Shown piece by piece: positions 8,431 to 15,357 of a stretch of 28,366 nucleotides of DNA. The notes under the pieces were generated by a model, which was given only the letters and a program-made list of their open reading frames with translations, was not told the origin of the DNA and did no database searches. The stretch comes from Pelagibius sp041565695 (GTDB taxonomy: Bacteria > Pseudomonadota > Alphaproteobacteria > Kiloniellales > Kiloniellaceae): contig JBFGUI010000012.1 of assembly GCA_041565695.1 (NCBI GenBank), positions 1 to 28,366 of the forward strand, written 5' to 3'. Positions within the stretch are counted from its first letter, which is position 1. Every line of letters starts with the position of its first letter. The position numbers and the translations under genes were made by a program.

Positions 8431-9686
8431 TGCTGCTCGGGTTCGGTCGCCGCAAGCTGCCGGAGAAGCTCTCCTACGAGGAGAGCAGGGACCTGGCCAA
8501 GAACGGTTCGGACAAGACCCGGGCCGATCTCGCCATGCGTCCCGATATCCGGCCCGAGGTACTCTACTTCCTGGCCGACGATCCCTCTTCCGAGGTGCGC
8601 CGCCGCATCGCCGCCAATGCCAGCACGCCGGGTCAGGCCGACCTGATCCTGGCACGCGACCGCGACGAAGCCGTGCGTGCGGAGCTGGCCGCCAAGGTCG
8701 CCAAGCTGACCGCGCAGGACGGCCAGGGTGCCCAGGCCAAGGCCCAGCGCTTCGTGGAGGAGACGCTGGCGCTGCTGGCCCGCGACCAGGCGACACGGGT
8801 GCGCCAGATCCTGGCCGAGGCGCTCAAGTCCGTCGCCGACGCGCCGCCGCAGGTGATCCAGAGCCTGGCGCGCGATGCCGAAGACGTTGTCGCCTGCCCG
8901 ATCCTCGAGTTCTCGCCGCTGCTGAGCGATCAGGACCTGCTGGAGATCATCGCCTCCTCCGGCGTATCCAACCGCCTCTGTGCGATCTCGCGGCGCTCCA
9001 ATCTGGGCGAGGCGATCTCCGACGCCATCGTGCAGCGCGACGACCGCAAGGCCATCACGGAACTGCTGGCCAACAAGTCGGCGCAGATCCGCGAAGAGAC
9101 CCTCGACAGCCTGATCGACGCCTCCGTGCAGGAGACGGCCTGGCAGCCGCCGCTGGTCGAGCGTCCGGCTCTGCCGGCCGCAGCGGTGAAGAAGCTGGCC
9201 GGATTCGTTGCTGAAACCCTGCTAAGGAAGCTGCAGAACCGGAGCGATCTGGACGCGCAGACGGCGGCAGCGGTGGCCGAGGTGGTGCGTCAGCGCATCG
9301 AAGAAGGCGAGGTCGAGGACACGGAGAAGATCGATCCCGCCGAGGAAGCCGCCAAGCTTAAGCAGGCCGGCAATCTGAACAGCGAGGTGGTCGGCGATGC
9401 GGTGCTGGCGGGCAAGCGCGACTTCGTGCGCCACGCCCTGGCGCTGATGGCCGAGGTAAAGGTCGATTTCGTCGATCGGGTGCTGCAGGGTCATTCGGCC
9501 AAGGGCATCACCGCGCTAGCCTGGAAGGCCGGCTGCTCGATGCGCGTGGCGCTGCAGCTGCAGACCAACATGGGGGGCATCCCGCCGAAAAAGGCGCTCA
9601 ACCCGCGCAACGGCTCGGACTTCCCGCTGTCGCCCGAGGAAATGGAGTGGCAGCTCGACTTCTTCGCCAGTCTCGGCGAAGCCTGA
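8430..9686 (+). CDS. DUF2336 domain-containing protein
   Basis: A 418-residue soluble protein of the alphaproteobacterial DUF2336 type, with no established biochemical function known to me. The N-terminal two-thirds is alpha-helical and HEAT-like. The units resemble one another: DLAMRPDIRPEVLYFLADDPSSEVRRRIAAN, RDEAVRAELAAKVAKL, DQATRVRQILAEALKSV. HEAT-like arrays generally serve as protein-binding scaffolds. The C-terminal part (after about 260) is rich in Glu/Lys helices and ends in a conserved-looking segment (PEEMEWQLDFFASLGEA). Its ATG overlaps the stop of the diguanylate cyclase (TGATG), so the two are translated together, and a role as partner or effector in c-di-GMP signalling is a reasonable inference. 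Its stop is only three bases from the stop of convergent argB. Confidence 0.85.
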   Translation: MLLGFGRRKLPEKLSYEESRDLAKNGSDKTRADLAMRPDIRPEVLYFLADDPSSEVRRRIAANASTPGQADLILARDRDEAVRAELAAKVAKLTAQDGQGAQAKAQRFVEETLALLARDQATRVRQILAEALKSVADAPPQVIQSLARDAEDVVACPILEFSPLLSDQDLLEIIASSGVSNRLCAISRRSNLGEAISDAIVQRDDRKAITELLANKSAQIREETLDSLIDASVQETAWQPPLVERPALPAAAVKKLAGFVAETLLRKLQNRSDLDAQTAAAVAEVVRQRIEEGEVEDTEKIDPAEEAAKLKQAGNLNSEVVGDAVLAGKRDFVRHALALMAEVKVDFVDRVLQGHSAKGITALAWKAGCSMRVALQLQTNMGGIPPKKALNPRNGSDFPLSPEEMEWQLDFFASLGEA

Positions 9687-9689
9687 TCG

Positions 9690-10595
9690 CTACTTCGATA
9701 TCAGCGTCCCGATACCGCCGCCGGTGAAGATCTCCAGCAGCATGGAGTGAGGTACCCGGCCGTCAAGGATGACGGCGGCCTCGACGCCGTTGTTCACGGC
9801 CTTCACGCAGGTCTCCAGCTTGGGGATCATGCCGCCGGAAATGGTGCCGTCCTTGCTCAGCGCCTCGACTTGGCTGGAGGTCAGATCCTGGATCAGCTCG
9901 CCCGACTTGTCGAGCACGCCTGCCACGTCGGTCAGCATGAGAAGCCGTGAGGCCCCGGCGGCCGAGGCCACCGCACCGGCCACGGTGTCGGCATTGATGT
10001 TGTAGGTCTCTCCCCGGGGACCGACGCCGATCGGCGCGATCACCGGAATGATGCCGGACTGCTGCAGCGAGAACAGGATCTTGGGATCGACAACGGTCGG
10101 CTCGCCGACGAAGCCCAGGTCGAGCACCTTCTCGATATTGGAGTCGGGATCGCGCTTGGTGCGCTGCAGCTTCTGTGCCTGGATCAGGTTGCCGTCCTTG
10201 CCGGACAGCCCGACGGCGCGACCGCCGGCGGTGTTGATGGCGCTGACGATGGACTTGTTGATGGTGCCGGACAGCACCATCTCGACGACCTCCACTGTTT
10301 CGGCATCGGTAATGCGCAGGCCGTCGACGAACTCGCTCTTGACCTGCAGGCGCTCCAGCATGCGGCCGATCTGAGGGCCGCCGCCGTGTACCACGATGGG
10401 ATTGATGCCGACCTGCTTCAGCAGCGCGATGTCGCTGGCGAAGAGCGAGGCAAGTTCGGCATCGACCATGGCGTGACCGCCGTACTTGATGACGAAGGTC
10501 TTGCCGTTGTAGCGGCGCAGAAAGGGCAGGGCCTCGGTGATGGTCCGGGCCGTGCGAAGCCAGTGCTTGGTGTCGCTGATGCTCTTCTGCGTCAT
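9690..10595 (-). CDS. argB: acetylglutamate kinase
   Basis: Phosphorylates N-acetyl-L-glutamate in the second step of arginine synthesis. The 301-residue amino-acid-kinase-family protein has the nucleotide-binding KYGGHAMVD strand-loop, the VHGGGPQIGRMLE substrate loop, NINADTVAGAVASA, the LMLTDVAGVLD block and the C-terminal GGMIPKLETCVKAV and GGGIGTLIS segments. ATG 10595 is preceded by AGGAAGAAGAG. It is the last gene of the rpmH-rnpA-yidD-yidC-yihA run, 52 bases after yihA. Its stop is three bases from that of the convergent DUF2336 gene, with no terminator visible between them. Confidence 0.98.
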   Translation of the reverse strand: MTQKSISDTKHWLRTARTITEALPFLRRYNGKTFVIKYGGHAMVDAELASLFASDIALLKQVGINPIVVHGGGPQIGRMLERLQVKSEFVDGLRITDAETVEVVEMVLSGTINKSIVSAINTAGGRAVGLSGKDGNLIQAQKLQRTKRDPDSNIEKVLDLGFVGEPTVVDPKILFSLQQSGIIPVIAPIGVGPRGETYNINADTVAGAVASAAGASRLLMLTDVAGVLDKSGELIQDLTSSQVEALSKDGTISGGMIPKLETCVKAVNNGVEAAVILDGRVPHSMLLEIFTGGGIGTLISK

Positions 10596-10647
10596 CTCTT
10601 CTTCCTGTATTCCCCTGCGGCCGGCGCGGTTGCGGCCGCCAGACACT

Positions 10648-11310
10648 CTAACGTCCGCCTGCCGGTTCGGCCAGCGCCGCCAGGGCGGCGCGCAGCTCGG
10701 GCAGCCCGGCCCCCGTTTCCGCGGAGGTGGCCAGACAGACCGGATGCGCCGCCGGGTGGCGGGCCACCGCGGCCTCGGTTTCGCCGATCAGGCGCTTCAG
10801 CGCGCCGGGCTTTATCTTGTCCGCCTTGGTCAGCACGATCTGGTAGGACACGGCGGCGGTATCGAGCTCTTCCATGACCTGGCGGTCGCTGGCCTTGAGG
10901 CCGTGGCGCGCGTCGACCAGCAGGCAGACCCGGCGCAGCTGCGGGCGGCCCTTCAGGTAGCCGCGGGTCAGCTGGGTCCAGCGCGCGATGTCCGTCTTGG
11001 AGGCGCGCGCATAACCGTAGCCCGGCAGGTCGACGAGGATCAGCCGCCCGCCGAGATCGAAGAAGTTCAGCAGGCGCGTGCGTCCCGGCGTGTTGGAAGC
11101 GCGCGCCAGGTTCTTGCGGCCGGTCAGCGCGTTCAGAAGGCTCGACTTGCCGACGTTGGAGCGTCCGGCGAAGGCGACCTCCGTCGCCCCGAGGGCAGGC
11201 AGGTCGTTCTCGTCGGCGGCAGACAGCAGGAAGGTGCATTGCCCGGCAAAGAGAAGCCGCCCTGCTTCCAGGGCGGCCTCTTCTTCCTCGCTCAGCGGCG
11301 CGTCGCTCAT
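10648..11310 (-). CDS. yihA: ribosome biogenesis GTP-binding protein YihA/YsxC (EngB)
   Basis: Small essential-type GTPase acting in large ribosomal subunit assembly. The 220-residue protein has the TrmE-Era-EngA-YihA GTPase motifs: G1 GRSNVGKSS at 49-57, the switch I NTPGRTR at 73-79, G3 DLPGYGYA from 94, and G4 TKADK near 160, with a SAETG G5-like segment later. An acidic N-terminal extension (SEEEEAALEAG) precedes the fold. Start ATG 11310 lies 21 bases after yidC and has only a weak ribosome-binding site, consistent with operon translation. Confidence 0.97.
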   Translation of the reverse strand: MSDAPLSEEEEAALEAGRLLFAGQCTFLLSAADENDLPALGATEVAFAGRSNVGKSSLLNALTGRKNLARASNTPGRTRLLNFFDLGGRLILVDLPGYGYARASKTDIARWTQLTRGYLKGRPQLRRVCLLVDARHGLKASDRQVMEELDTAAVSYQIVLTKADKIKPGALKRLIGETEAAVARHPAAHPVCLATSAETGAGLPELRAALAALAEPAGGR

Positions 11311-11331
11311 GACCGGCCCGCTTTCGCGCCT

Positions 11332-13131
11332 TCAGTCGTCGTCCTTCTCGGACGACTGCTGCTTGCCGCTGCCGATCGGCACGCCGTGGCGCTTCATGAT
11401 GAAAGCCTGCTGGGCCATGGAGAGGACGTTGTTCCAGGTCCAGTAGATCACCAGTCCGGCCGGGAAGGTCGCCAGCAGGAAGGTGAAAACGACCGGCATC
11501 ATCAGGAAGATCTTGGCCTGCACCGGATCGGGCGGCTGCGGGTTCAGCTTCTGCTGCAGGAACATGGAAATGCCCATGAGCAGCGGCCAGATGCCGATGT
11601 TCAGCAGGTTCAGCGCGCCCAGGTCCGGCGAGTCCCAGGGCAGCAGGCCGAAGCCGTTGAGGATTGTCGTCGGGTCCGGCGCCGAGAGATCTTTGATCCA
11701 GCCGTAGAAGGGCGCGTGGCGCATCTCGATGGTGACGAACATCACTTTGTAGAGCGCGAAGAACACCGGGATCTGGATCAGGATCGGCAGGCAGCCGCTC
11801 AGCGGGTTGGCGCCCTCCTGCTTGTAGAGCGCCATCATTTCCTGGTTGAGGCGCTGCTTGTCCTCGGCGAAGCGCTCGCGCAGCTCCATCATCTTGGGCT
11901 GCAGCTTGCGCATCTTGGCCATGGACTTGTAGGACTTGTTGGCCAGCGGGAAGAAGATCAGCTTGATCACCACCGTCAAGCCCAGGATAGCGAGGCCGAA
12001 GTTGCCGAACCAGGCGTTCAGGTAGTGCAGGGCCCAGAAAATCGGCTTGGTGATGATGTAGAACCAGCCGAAGTCGACCGCCAGGTCGAAGTTGACGATT
12101 CCCAGTTCATCCTGATAGCGCTCCAGCAGCGGGACTTGCTTGGCGCCGGCGAAGAGGCGGCTGGTGGTCTCCACGGCGGCACCGGGTGCGATCGCGGCGG
12201 GCGGGTAGAGCAAGTCGGACTGGTAGTTGTCGCGGCCGTTCGGCTGGGTATAGACGAAACGGGTCTTCACCTCTGCATTCTGATCGGGCACCAGCGCGGT
12301 CAGCCAGTACTTGTCGGTGATGCCCAGCCATCCACCGGTCGTATCATTGGCGATGACGACTTCCCCGTTCGGACCCGGCCCCGGATAGCTGTCCTTGAGG
12401 TCTTCGTAGTCGACTTCCTTCAAGGTTTCGCCGAGGACACCGAGCGGGCCCTCGTGCAGGATGTAGAAGCCGAGGATCTCCGGCGTGCCGCTGCGCGACA
12501 CCAGGCCGAAGGGCGCCAGGTTCACGGTTTCGCCGCTGTCGTTGATGACTCGCTGGGTGACGGTGAAGAGGTAGTTCTCATCGATCGCGAAGACCTGCTC
12601 GAAGGTCAGCCCCTCGCCGTTGTTCCAGCGCAGAGTGACAGGTGACGTCGGGGTCAGGGAGCCGCCTTCGCTCTCCCAGATAGTGTCGGCCTTGGGCAGG
12701 GTGACGCCGTTTCCGGCGGCGGCCCAGCCGAAGCGCGAGAAATAGGCGCTGGGCGAGCCTTCCGGCGAGAGCAGAGTGATCTGCGGGCTTTTCGGGTCCT
12801 GGGTTTCGCGGTAGCGGGTCAGGACCAAGTCGTCGATGCGCGCGCCGCGCAGCGAGATCGACCCGGTCAGGCGCGGCGTTTCGATGGCGATGCGCGGGCT
12901 GATGCCGATCATCTCGTCGCGCGACTGGGCGGGGTCGCTGCCCGGCACGCTGACACCGCCGGACGGGCTAGGCGTGCCGGGGGTCAGGGTCGGGGCGCTG
13001 CCGGCGGTTGTGTCGCCCGCGCTGCCCGGGCTCGGCTGTTCCGGCGGCGTGGCCGGCGGAAAGATCATCTGGAAGCCGATGAGGATGGCCAGCGACAGGA
13101 AGATGGCGAGCAGAAGGTTGCGCTGATCCAT
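11332..13131 (-). CDS. yidC: membrane protein insertase YidC
   Basis: Inserts and folds inner-membrane proteins, alone or with Sec. The 599-residue protein has an N-terminal membrane segment (about 5-24, LLLAIFLSLAILIGFQMIF) and a Pro/Ser/Gly-rich linker (about 26-65). The large periplasmic beta-supersandwich domain spans to about 355. Five conserved membrane helices follow. The cytoplasmic hairpin KSMAKMRKLQPKMMELRERFAEDKQRLNQEMMALYKQEG and the GCLPILIQIPVFFALY segment are nearly textbook. It ends in a charged tail (SGKQQSSEKDDD). ATG 13131 gives the canonical MDQRN N-terminus, 29 bases after yidD; the frame is open upstream. Confidence 0.98.
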   Translation of the reverse strand: MDQRNLLLAIFLSLAILIGFQMIFPPATPPEQPSPGSAGDTTAGSAPTLTPGTPSPSGGVSVPGSDPAQSRDEMIGISPRIAIETPRLTGSISLRGARIDDLVLTRYRETQDPKSPQITLLSPEGSPSAYFSRFGWAAAGNGVTLPKADTIWESEGGSLTPTSPVTLRWNNGEGLTFEQVFAIDENYLFTVTQRVINDSGETVNLAPFGLVSRSGTPEILGFYILHEGPLGVLGETLKEVDYEDLKDSYPGPGPNGEVVIANDTTGGWLGITDKYWLTALVPDQNAEVKTRFVYTQPNGRDNYQSDLLYPPAAIAPGAAVETTSRLFAGAKQVPLLERYQDELGIVNFDLAVDFGWFYIITKPIFWALHYLNAWFGNFGLAILGLTVVIKLIFFPLANKSYKSMAKMRKLQPKMMELRERFAEDKQRLNQEMMALYKQEGANPLSGCLPILIQIPVFFALYKVMFVTIEMRHAPFYGWIKDLSAPDPTTILNGFGLLPWDSPDLGALNLLNIGIWPLLMGISMFLQQKLNPQPPDPVQAKIFLMMPVVFTFLLATFPAGLVIYWTWNNVLSMAQQAFIMKRHGVPIGSGKQQSSEKDDD

Positions 13132-13160
13132 AGTACTCGAAGGGCTCCCGGGGACGGGCC

Positions 13161-13460
13161 TCAGCGGCCCGCTTGATGATCCAGATGATGACAAGGCGCG
13201 CCGAGGTCCAGCCCGGCGGCGATTTCGATGCTATCCGCGCGCTCGGGCACGGGGTCGTAGCCGAGGCCGCCCCAGGGGTGGCAGCGCAGCAGGCGGCGCA
13301 GCGCCAGCCAGCCGCCCCGCATCGGGCCGTGAACCACCACGGCCTGACGGGCGTACTCCGAGCAGCTCGGGAAGTAGCGGCAGCAGGGCGGGAAGAAGGG
13401 CGAAACCAGCAGCTGATAGCCGCGGATCAGCAGTTGCAGCGCCAGGCTGACGGCCTTCAT
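13161..13460 (-). CDS. yidD: membrane protein insertion efficiency factor YidD
   Basis: A small 99-residue membrane-associated protein that aids YidC-dependent insertion. It shows the family signature: an amphipathic N-terminus (MKAVSLALQLLIRGYQLLVSPF), the cysteine block CCRYFPSCSEYA, then GGWLALRRLLRCHPWGGLGYDPVP. The Asp/His-rich C-terminal tail (about 75-99) is longer than the conserved core and unlike it in composition. Its ATG overlaps the rnpA stop (ATGA), the usual arrangement. Confidence 0.96.
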   Translation of the reverse strand: MKAVSLALQLLIRGYQLLVSPFFPPCCRYFPSCSEYARQAVVVHGPMRGGWLALRRLLRCHPWGGLGYDPVPERADSIEIAAGLDLGAPCHHLDHQAGR

Positions 13461-13894
13461 TGCGGCGCCTCCTCTGGCGACGCCGCCCCGCGCGGCGCCC
13501 GCCGGCCGGGCCGGTCGAGCTTCGCGATGGCCTGCTCCAGGTCGGCGCAGAGCGCCTCGTAGGGGCGCGTCAAGGTGCCCAGGCGCCCGATGACCACGTA
13601 GTCGGTGCCGGCGCGTCCGGCACGGGGAAAGACCTCGTCCGCCGCCGCGCGCAGCCGCCGCTTCACCCGGTTGCGGACGACGGCGTTGCCGACCTTCTTC
13701 GTTACGGTAAAGCCCACTCGCACTTCCGGCTCCTCGCTGGCCGACCGCTCAACGGCACCAGGCGCCGGGCGGTCGACACCGCGCGGACGCCTTGCTGCTT
13801 GCAGGACGAGGCCCGGCGTGACCCATTTGCGCTTGGCCGCCGCGACCTTCAGAAACTGGGGCCGTGTCTTGAGCCGCCCGACGGTCGGCATCAT
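13457..13894 (-). CDS. rnpA: ribonuclease P protein component
   Basis: Protein subunit of RNase P, which matures tRNA 5' ends with the catalytic RNA. The 145-residue basic protein has the central RNP-like helix NAVVRNRVKRRLRAAADEV, the FTVTKKVGNA strand before it, and TDYVVIGR after it. Between the N-terminal LKTRPQFLKVAAAKRKWVTPGLVLQA and the VGFTV core lies a roughly 23-residue Arg/Pro/Glu-rich insert, and the C-terminus is an Arg/Pro/Ala tail, so it is longer than the usual 110-130 residues. Two adjacent ATGs (13894 and 13891) are possible starts. It begins five bases after the rpmH stop and overlaps yidD by four. Confidence 0.96.
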   Translation of the reverse strand: MMPTVGRLKTRPQFLKVAAAKRKWVTPGLVLQAARRPRGVDRPAPGAVERSASEEPEVRVGFTVTKKVGNAVVRNRVKRRLRAAADEVFPRAGRAGTDYVVIGRLGTLTRPYEALCADLEQAIAKLDRPGRRAPRGAASPEEAPQ

Positions 13895-13899
13895 GACAC

Positions 13900-14034
13900 T
13901 TAGGCGGAAAGGCGCTTGCGGCCCTTGGCGCGCCGACGGGCAAGAACGCGACGCCCGCCAACGGTTCCCTTACGTGCGCGGAACCCGTGGCGGCGCTTGC
14001 GAACCAGCACACTGGGCTGATAAGTGCGCTTCAC
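13900..14034 (-). CDS. rpmH: 50S ribosomal protein L34
   Basis: A 44-residue, strongly basic protein: (GTG-Met)KRTYQPSVLVRKRRHG, then FRARKGTVGGRRVLARRRAKG and the tail RKRLSA, which is the complete L34 sequence. The start is GTG, preceded by GGAG with seven bases between, and this explains why an ATG-only or length-limited scan would miss the gene. The stop TAA lies five bases before the rnpA start, so the two are tightly linked as in most bacteria. It is the first gene of the rpmH-rnpA-yidD-yidC-yihA-argB run, driven by the promoter at 14077-14105. Confidence 0.98.
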   Translation of the reverse strand: MKRTYQPSVLVRKRRHGFRARKGTVGGRRVLARRRAKGRKRLSA

Positions 14035-14076
14035 GGCTAAACTCCAATAACAGGCTGAATATCGAATTGACGGGGC

Positions 14077-14105
14077 TGTATAAGGGTGGGCATGGGCTCT
14101 GTCAA
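14077..14105 (-). promoter_or_regulatory. sigma-70 promoter of the rpmH operon
   Basis: On the minus strand a perfect TTGACA -35 box (14105-14100) is followed after exactly 17 bases by TATACA (14082-14077), with transcription expected to start near 14070. This leaves a leader of about 35 bases before the rpmH GTG. It is the best housekeeping promoter match in the window and fits a highly expressed ribosomal-protein operon. Confidence 0.8.
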
Positions 14106-14263
14106 CGACCGGCAGGGGAGAAAGCGGAGGAATCTGGCTCCGGCCTCACACCTTGGTGACTGGCGGCCGCCTCCGGCAGCGGCTAAAAACGCTGTCTTGC
14201 CGGGTTTTCCGCCGTTTCCGCCCGTCTGGCGGGCGCCGGAAGACGGGGCGGAGGGGATCGGGC

Positions 14264-14280
14264 GTTAAGGTCCCGTTAAC
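14264..14280. promoter_or_regulatory. CtrA-type box, perfect on both strands
   Basis: The 17-base block GTTAAGGTCCCGTTAAC reads TTAA-N7-TTAAC on both strands, so it matches the CtrA consensus in either orientation. It ends 50 bases before the ATG of the TVP38/DedA-like gene and lies well upstream (about 160 bases) of the rpmH promoter. The TVP38-like gene is therefore the more likely target. Nothing else recognisable was seen in 14106-14330. Confidence 0.6.
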
Positions 14281-14330
14281 CGTGTTTCAGGCTCGCTCCG
14301 GGAGGGGCGGCTGCCATCGTTAGGAGTGAG

Positions 14331-15098
14331 ATGACCCAGCCGCGCCCAGACCCAGCCGGTCCCCAAGGGCAGGGGCCGGGGGAACAGCCCCGGTCCGCCG
14401 CCCTGCGGCGCATCCTGCCGCTGCTGGTGCTGATCGCCGGCCTCCTCCTCTTCCTCGTCTTGGGCGGCCACCGCTACATCTCCTTCGAGACCTTGGAGGC
14501 GCACCGGGAACGGCTGCTCGCGCTGGTCGCCGAGCACGGCTTCCTGGCGGTCGTGGCCTTCGTTGCCGTCTACGCCGTCATGGTGGCCTTCTCGATCCCC
14601 GGCGGGCTCGTCATGACCGTCGCGAGCGGCTTTCTCTTCGGCACCCTTTCGGGCGCCGCCGCATCGGTGGTGGGAGCGACCCTGGGGGCGCTGGCCGTGT
14701 TCCTGGCGGCGCGCACGGCCCTCGGCGACCTGCTGCGCGACCGGGCCGGGCCGGCGCTGGGCCGCATGCGAGCCGGGTTCCAGAAGGACGCGCTCAGCTA
14801 CCTTCTGGTGCTGCGGCTTATCCCCCTGTTCCCCTTCTGGCTGGTCAACCTGGTGCCGGCCTTCCTCGGCGTTTCCATCAAGATCTTCCTGATCGGCACC
14901 TTCTTCGGCATCATCCCTGCCTCGCTGGTCTATGCCTCCATCGGCAACGGCCTGGGGGCGATTTTCGAGGCCGGCGAAGCCGAAGAGATCCAGTCGGCGA
15001 TCTATCAGCCCGAGATTCTGCTGCCGATTGCCGGGCTCATCGTTCTCTCGCTGCTGCCCGTGATCTACAAAAAGGTGAAGGCGCGTCATGACCGGTAA
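14331..15098 (+). CDS. TVP38/TMEM64 (DedA-like, VTT domain) membrane protein
   Basis: A 255-residue integral membrane protein. After a Pro/Gly/Gln-rich cytoplasmic N-terminus comes a membrane segment (about 26-45). A second segment follows near 65-85, and then the VTT/DedA-type core FSIPGGLVMTVASGFLFGTLSGAAASVVGATLGALAVFLAAR (about 86-126). Further segments are near 150-175 (YLLVLRLIPLFPFWLVNLVPAFLGV), 180-205 and 228-248. The family is broadly implicated in lipid scrambling or transport and membrane homeostasis, but the substrate of this member is unknown. ATG 14331 follows TAGGAG. It is monocistronic by position, with a CtrA-type box 50 bases upstream and a GC inverted repeat downstream. 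Confidence 0.9.
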   Translation: MTQPRPDPAGPQGQGPGEQPRSAALRRILPLLVLIAGLLLFLVLGGHRYISFETLEAHRERLLALVAEHGFLAVVAFVAVYAVMVAFSIPGGLVMTVASGFLFGTLSGAAASVVGATLGALAVFLAARTALGDLLRDRAGPALGRMRAGFQKDALSYLLVLRLIPLFPFWLVNLVPAFLGVSIKIFLIGTFFGIIPASLVYASIGNGLGAIFEAGEAEEIQSAIYQPEILLPIAGLIVLSLLPVIYKKVKARHDR

Positions 15099-15108
15099 AA
15101 CCGCGGCG

Positions 15109-15149
15109 CTGGCCCCGGTACAGGCAGCGGCAGATGACGCCGGGGCCAG
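15109..15149 (+). terminator. possible terminator: 10-bp perfect GC inverted repeat
   Basis: CTGGCCCCGG (15109-15118) pairs perfectly with CCGGGGCCAG (15140-15149) across a 21-base loop, starting ten bases after the TVP38-like stop. There is no T-tract after it, so intrinsic termination is uncertain; the position is right for a 3' end. Confidence 0.4.
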
Positions 15150-15174
15150 TCGCTGGCGGGCGCCGTTCACCTAA

Positions 15175-15246
15175 ATTTCACAGGAAGTTGAAGCAGATCG
15201 CAGGACCGTGATTCGAGATTGATCGGCGTCCCGACCATTGTGAAAT
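15175..15246. repeat. spaced inverted repeat ATTTCACA / TGTGAAAT in a promoter region
   Basis: ATTTCACA (15175-15182) and TGTGAAAT (15239-15246) form a perfect 8-bp inverted pair separated by 56 bases, upstream of the Cys-rich small gene at 15358. This could be a pair of operator half-sites or chance; no regulator is suggested by the motif alone. The remaining leader up to 15344 holds nothing I can name. Confidence 0.3.
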
Positions 15247-15357
15247 GACCGGCGCAAGGTCGTCCCCCGCGGCGCCACGTCGGCAGGAGCGCTTCTCTTA
15301 CCGGAGAGCCCCCAAGCGACGAGTTGAAGAGACCGAACCCAACTGGAGGCAAGAAAG

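Noticed and set aside
6622..8796. 724-codon minus-strand frame opposite the diguanylate cyclase
   Set aside because: Shadow of a gene with recognisable PAS and GGDEF domains; no family motif in the antisense peptide.
10537..12645. 702-codon plus-strand frame opposite yihA and yidC
   Set aside because: Runs across two conserved genes on the other strand; composition is an antisense artefact.
15171..15357. EcfG-type general stress promoter (GGAAC-N-GTT) before the Cys-rich gene
   Set aside because: No GGAAC element is present at the required spacing; GGAAGTT is only superficially similar.
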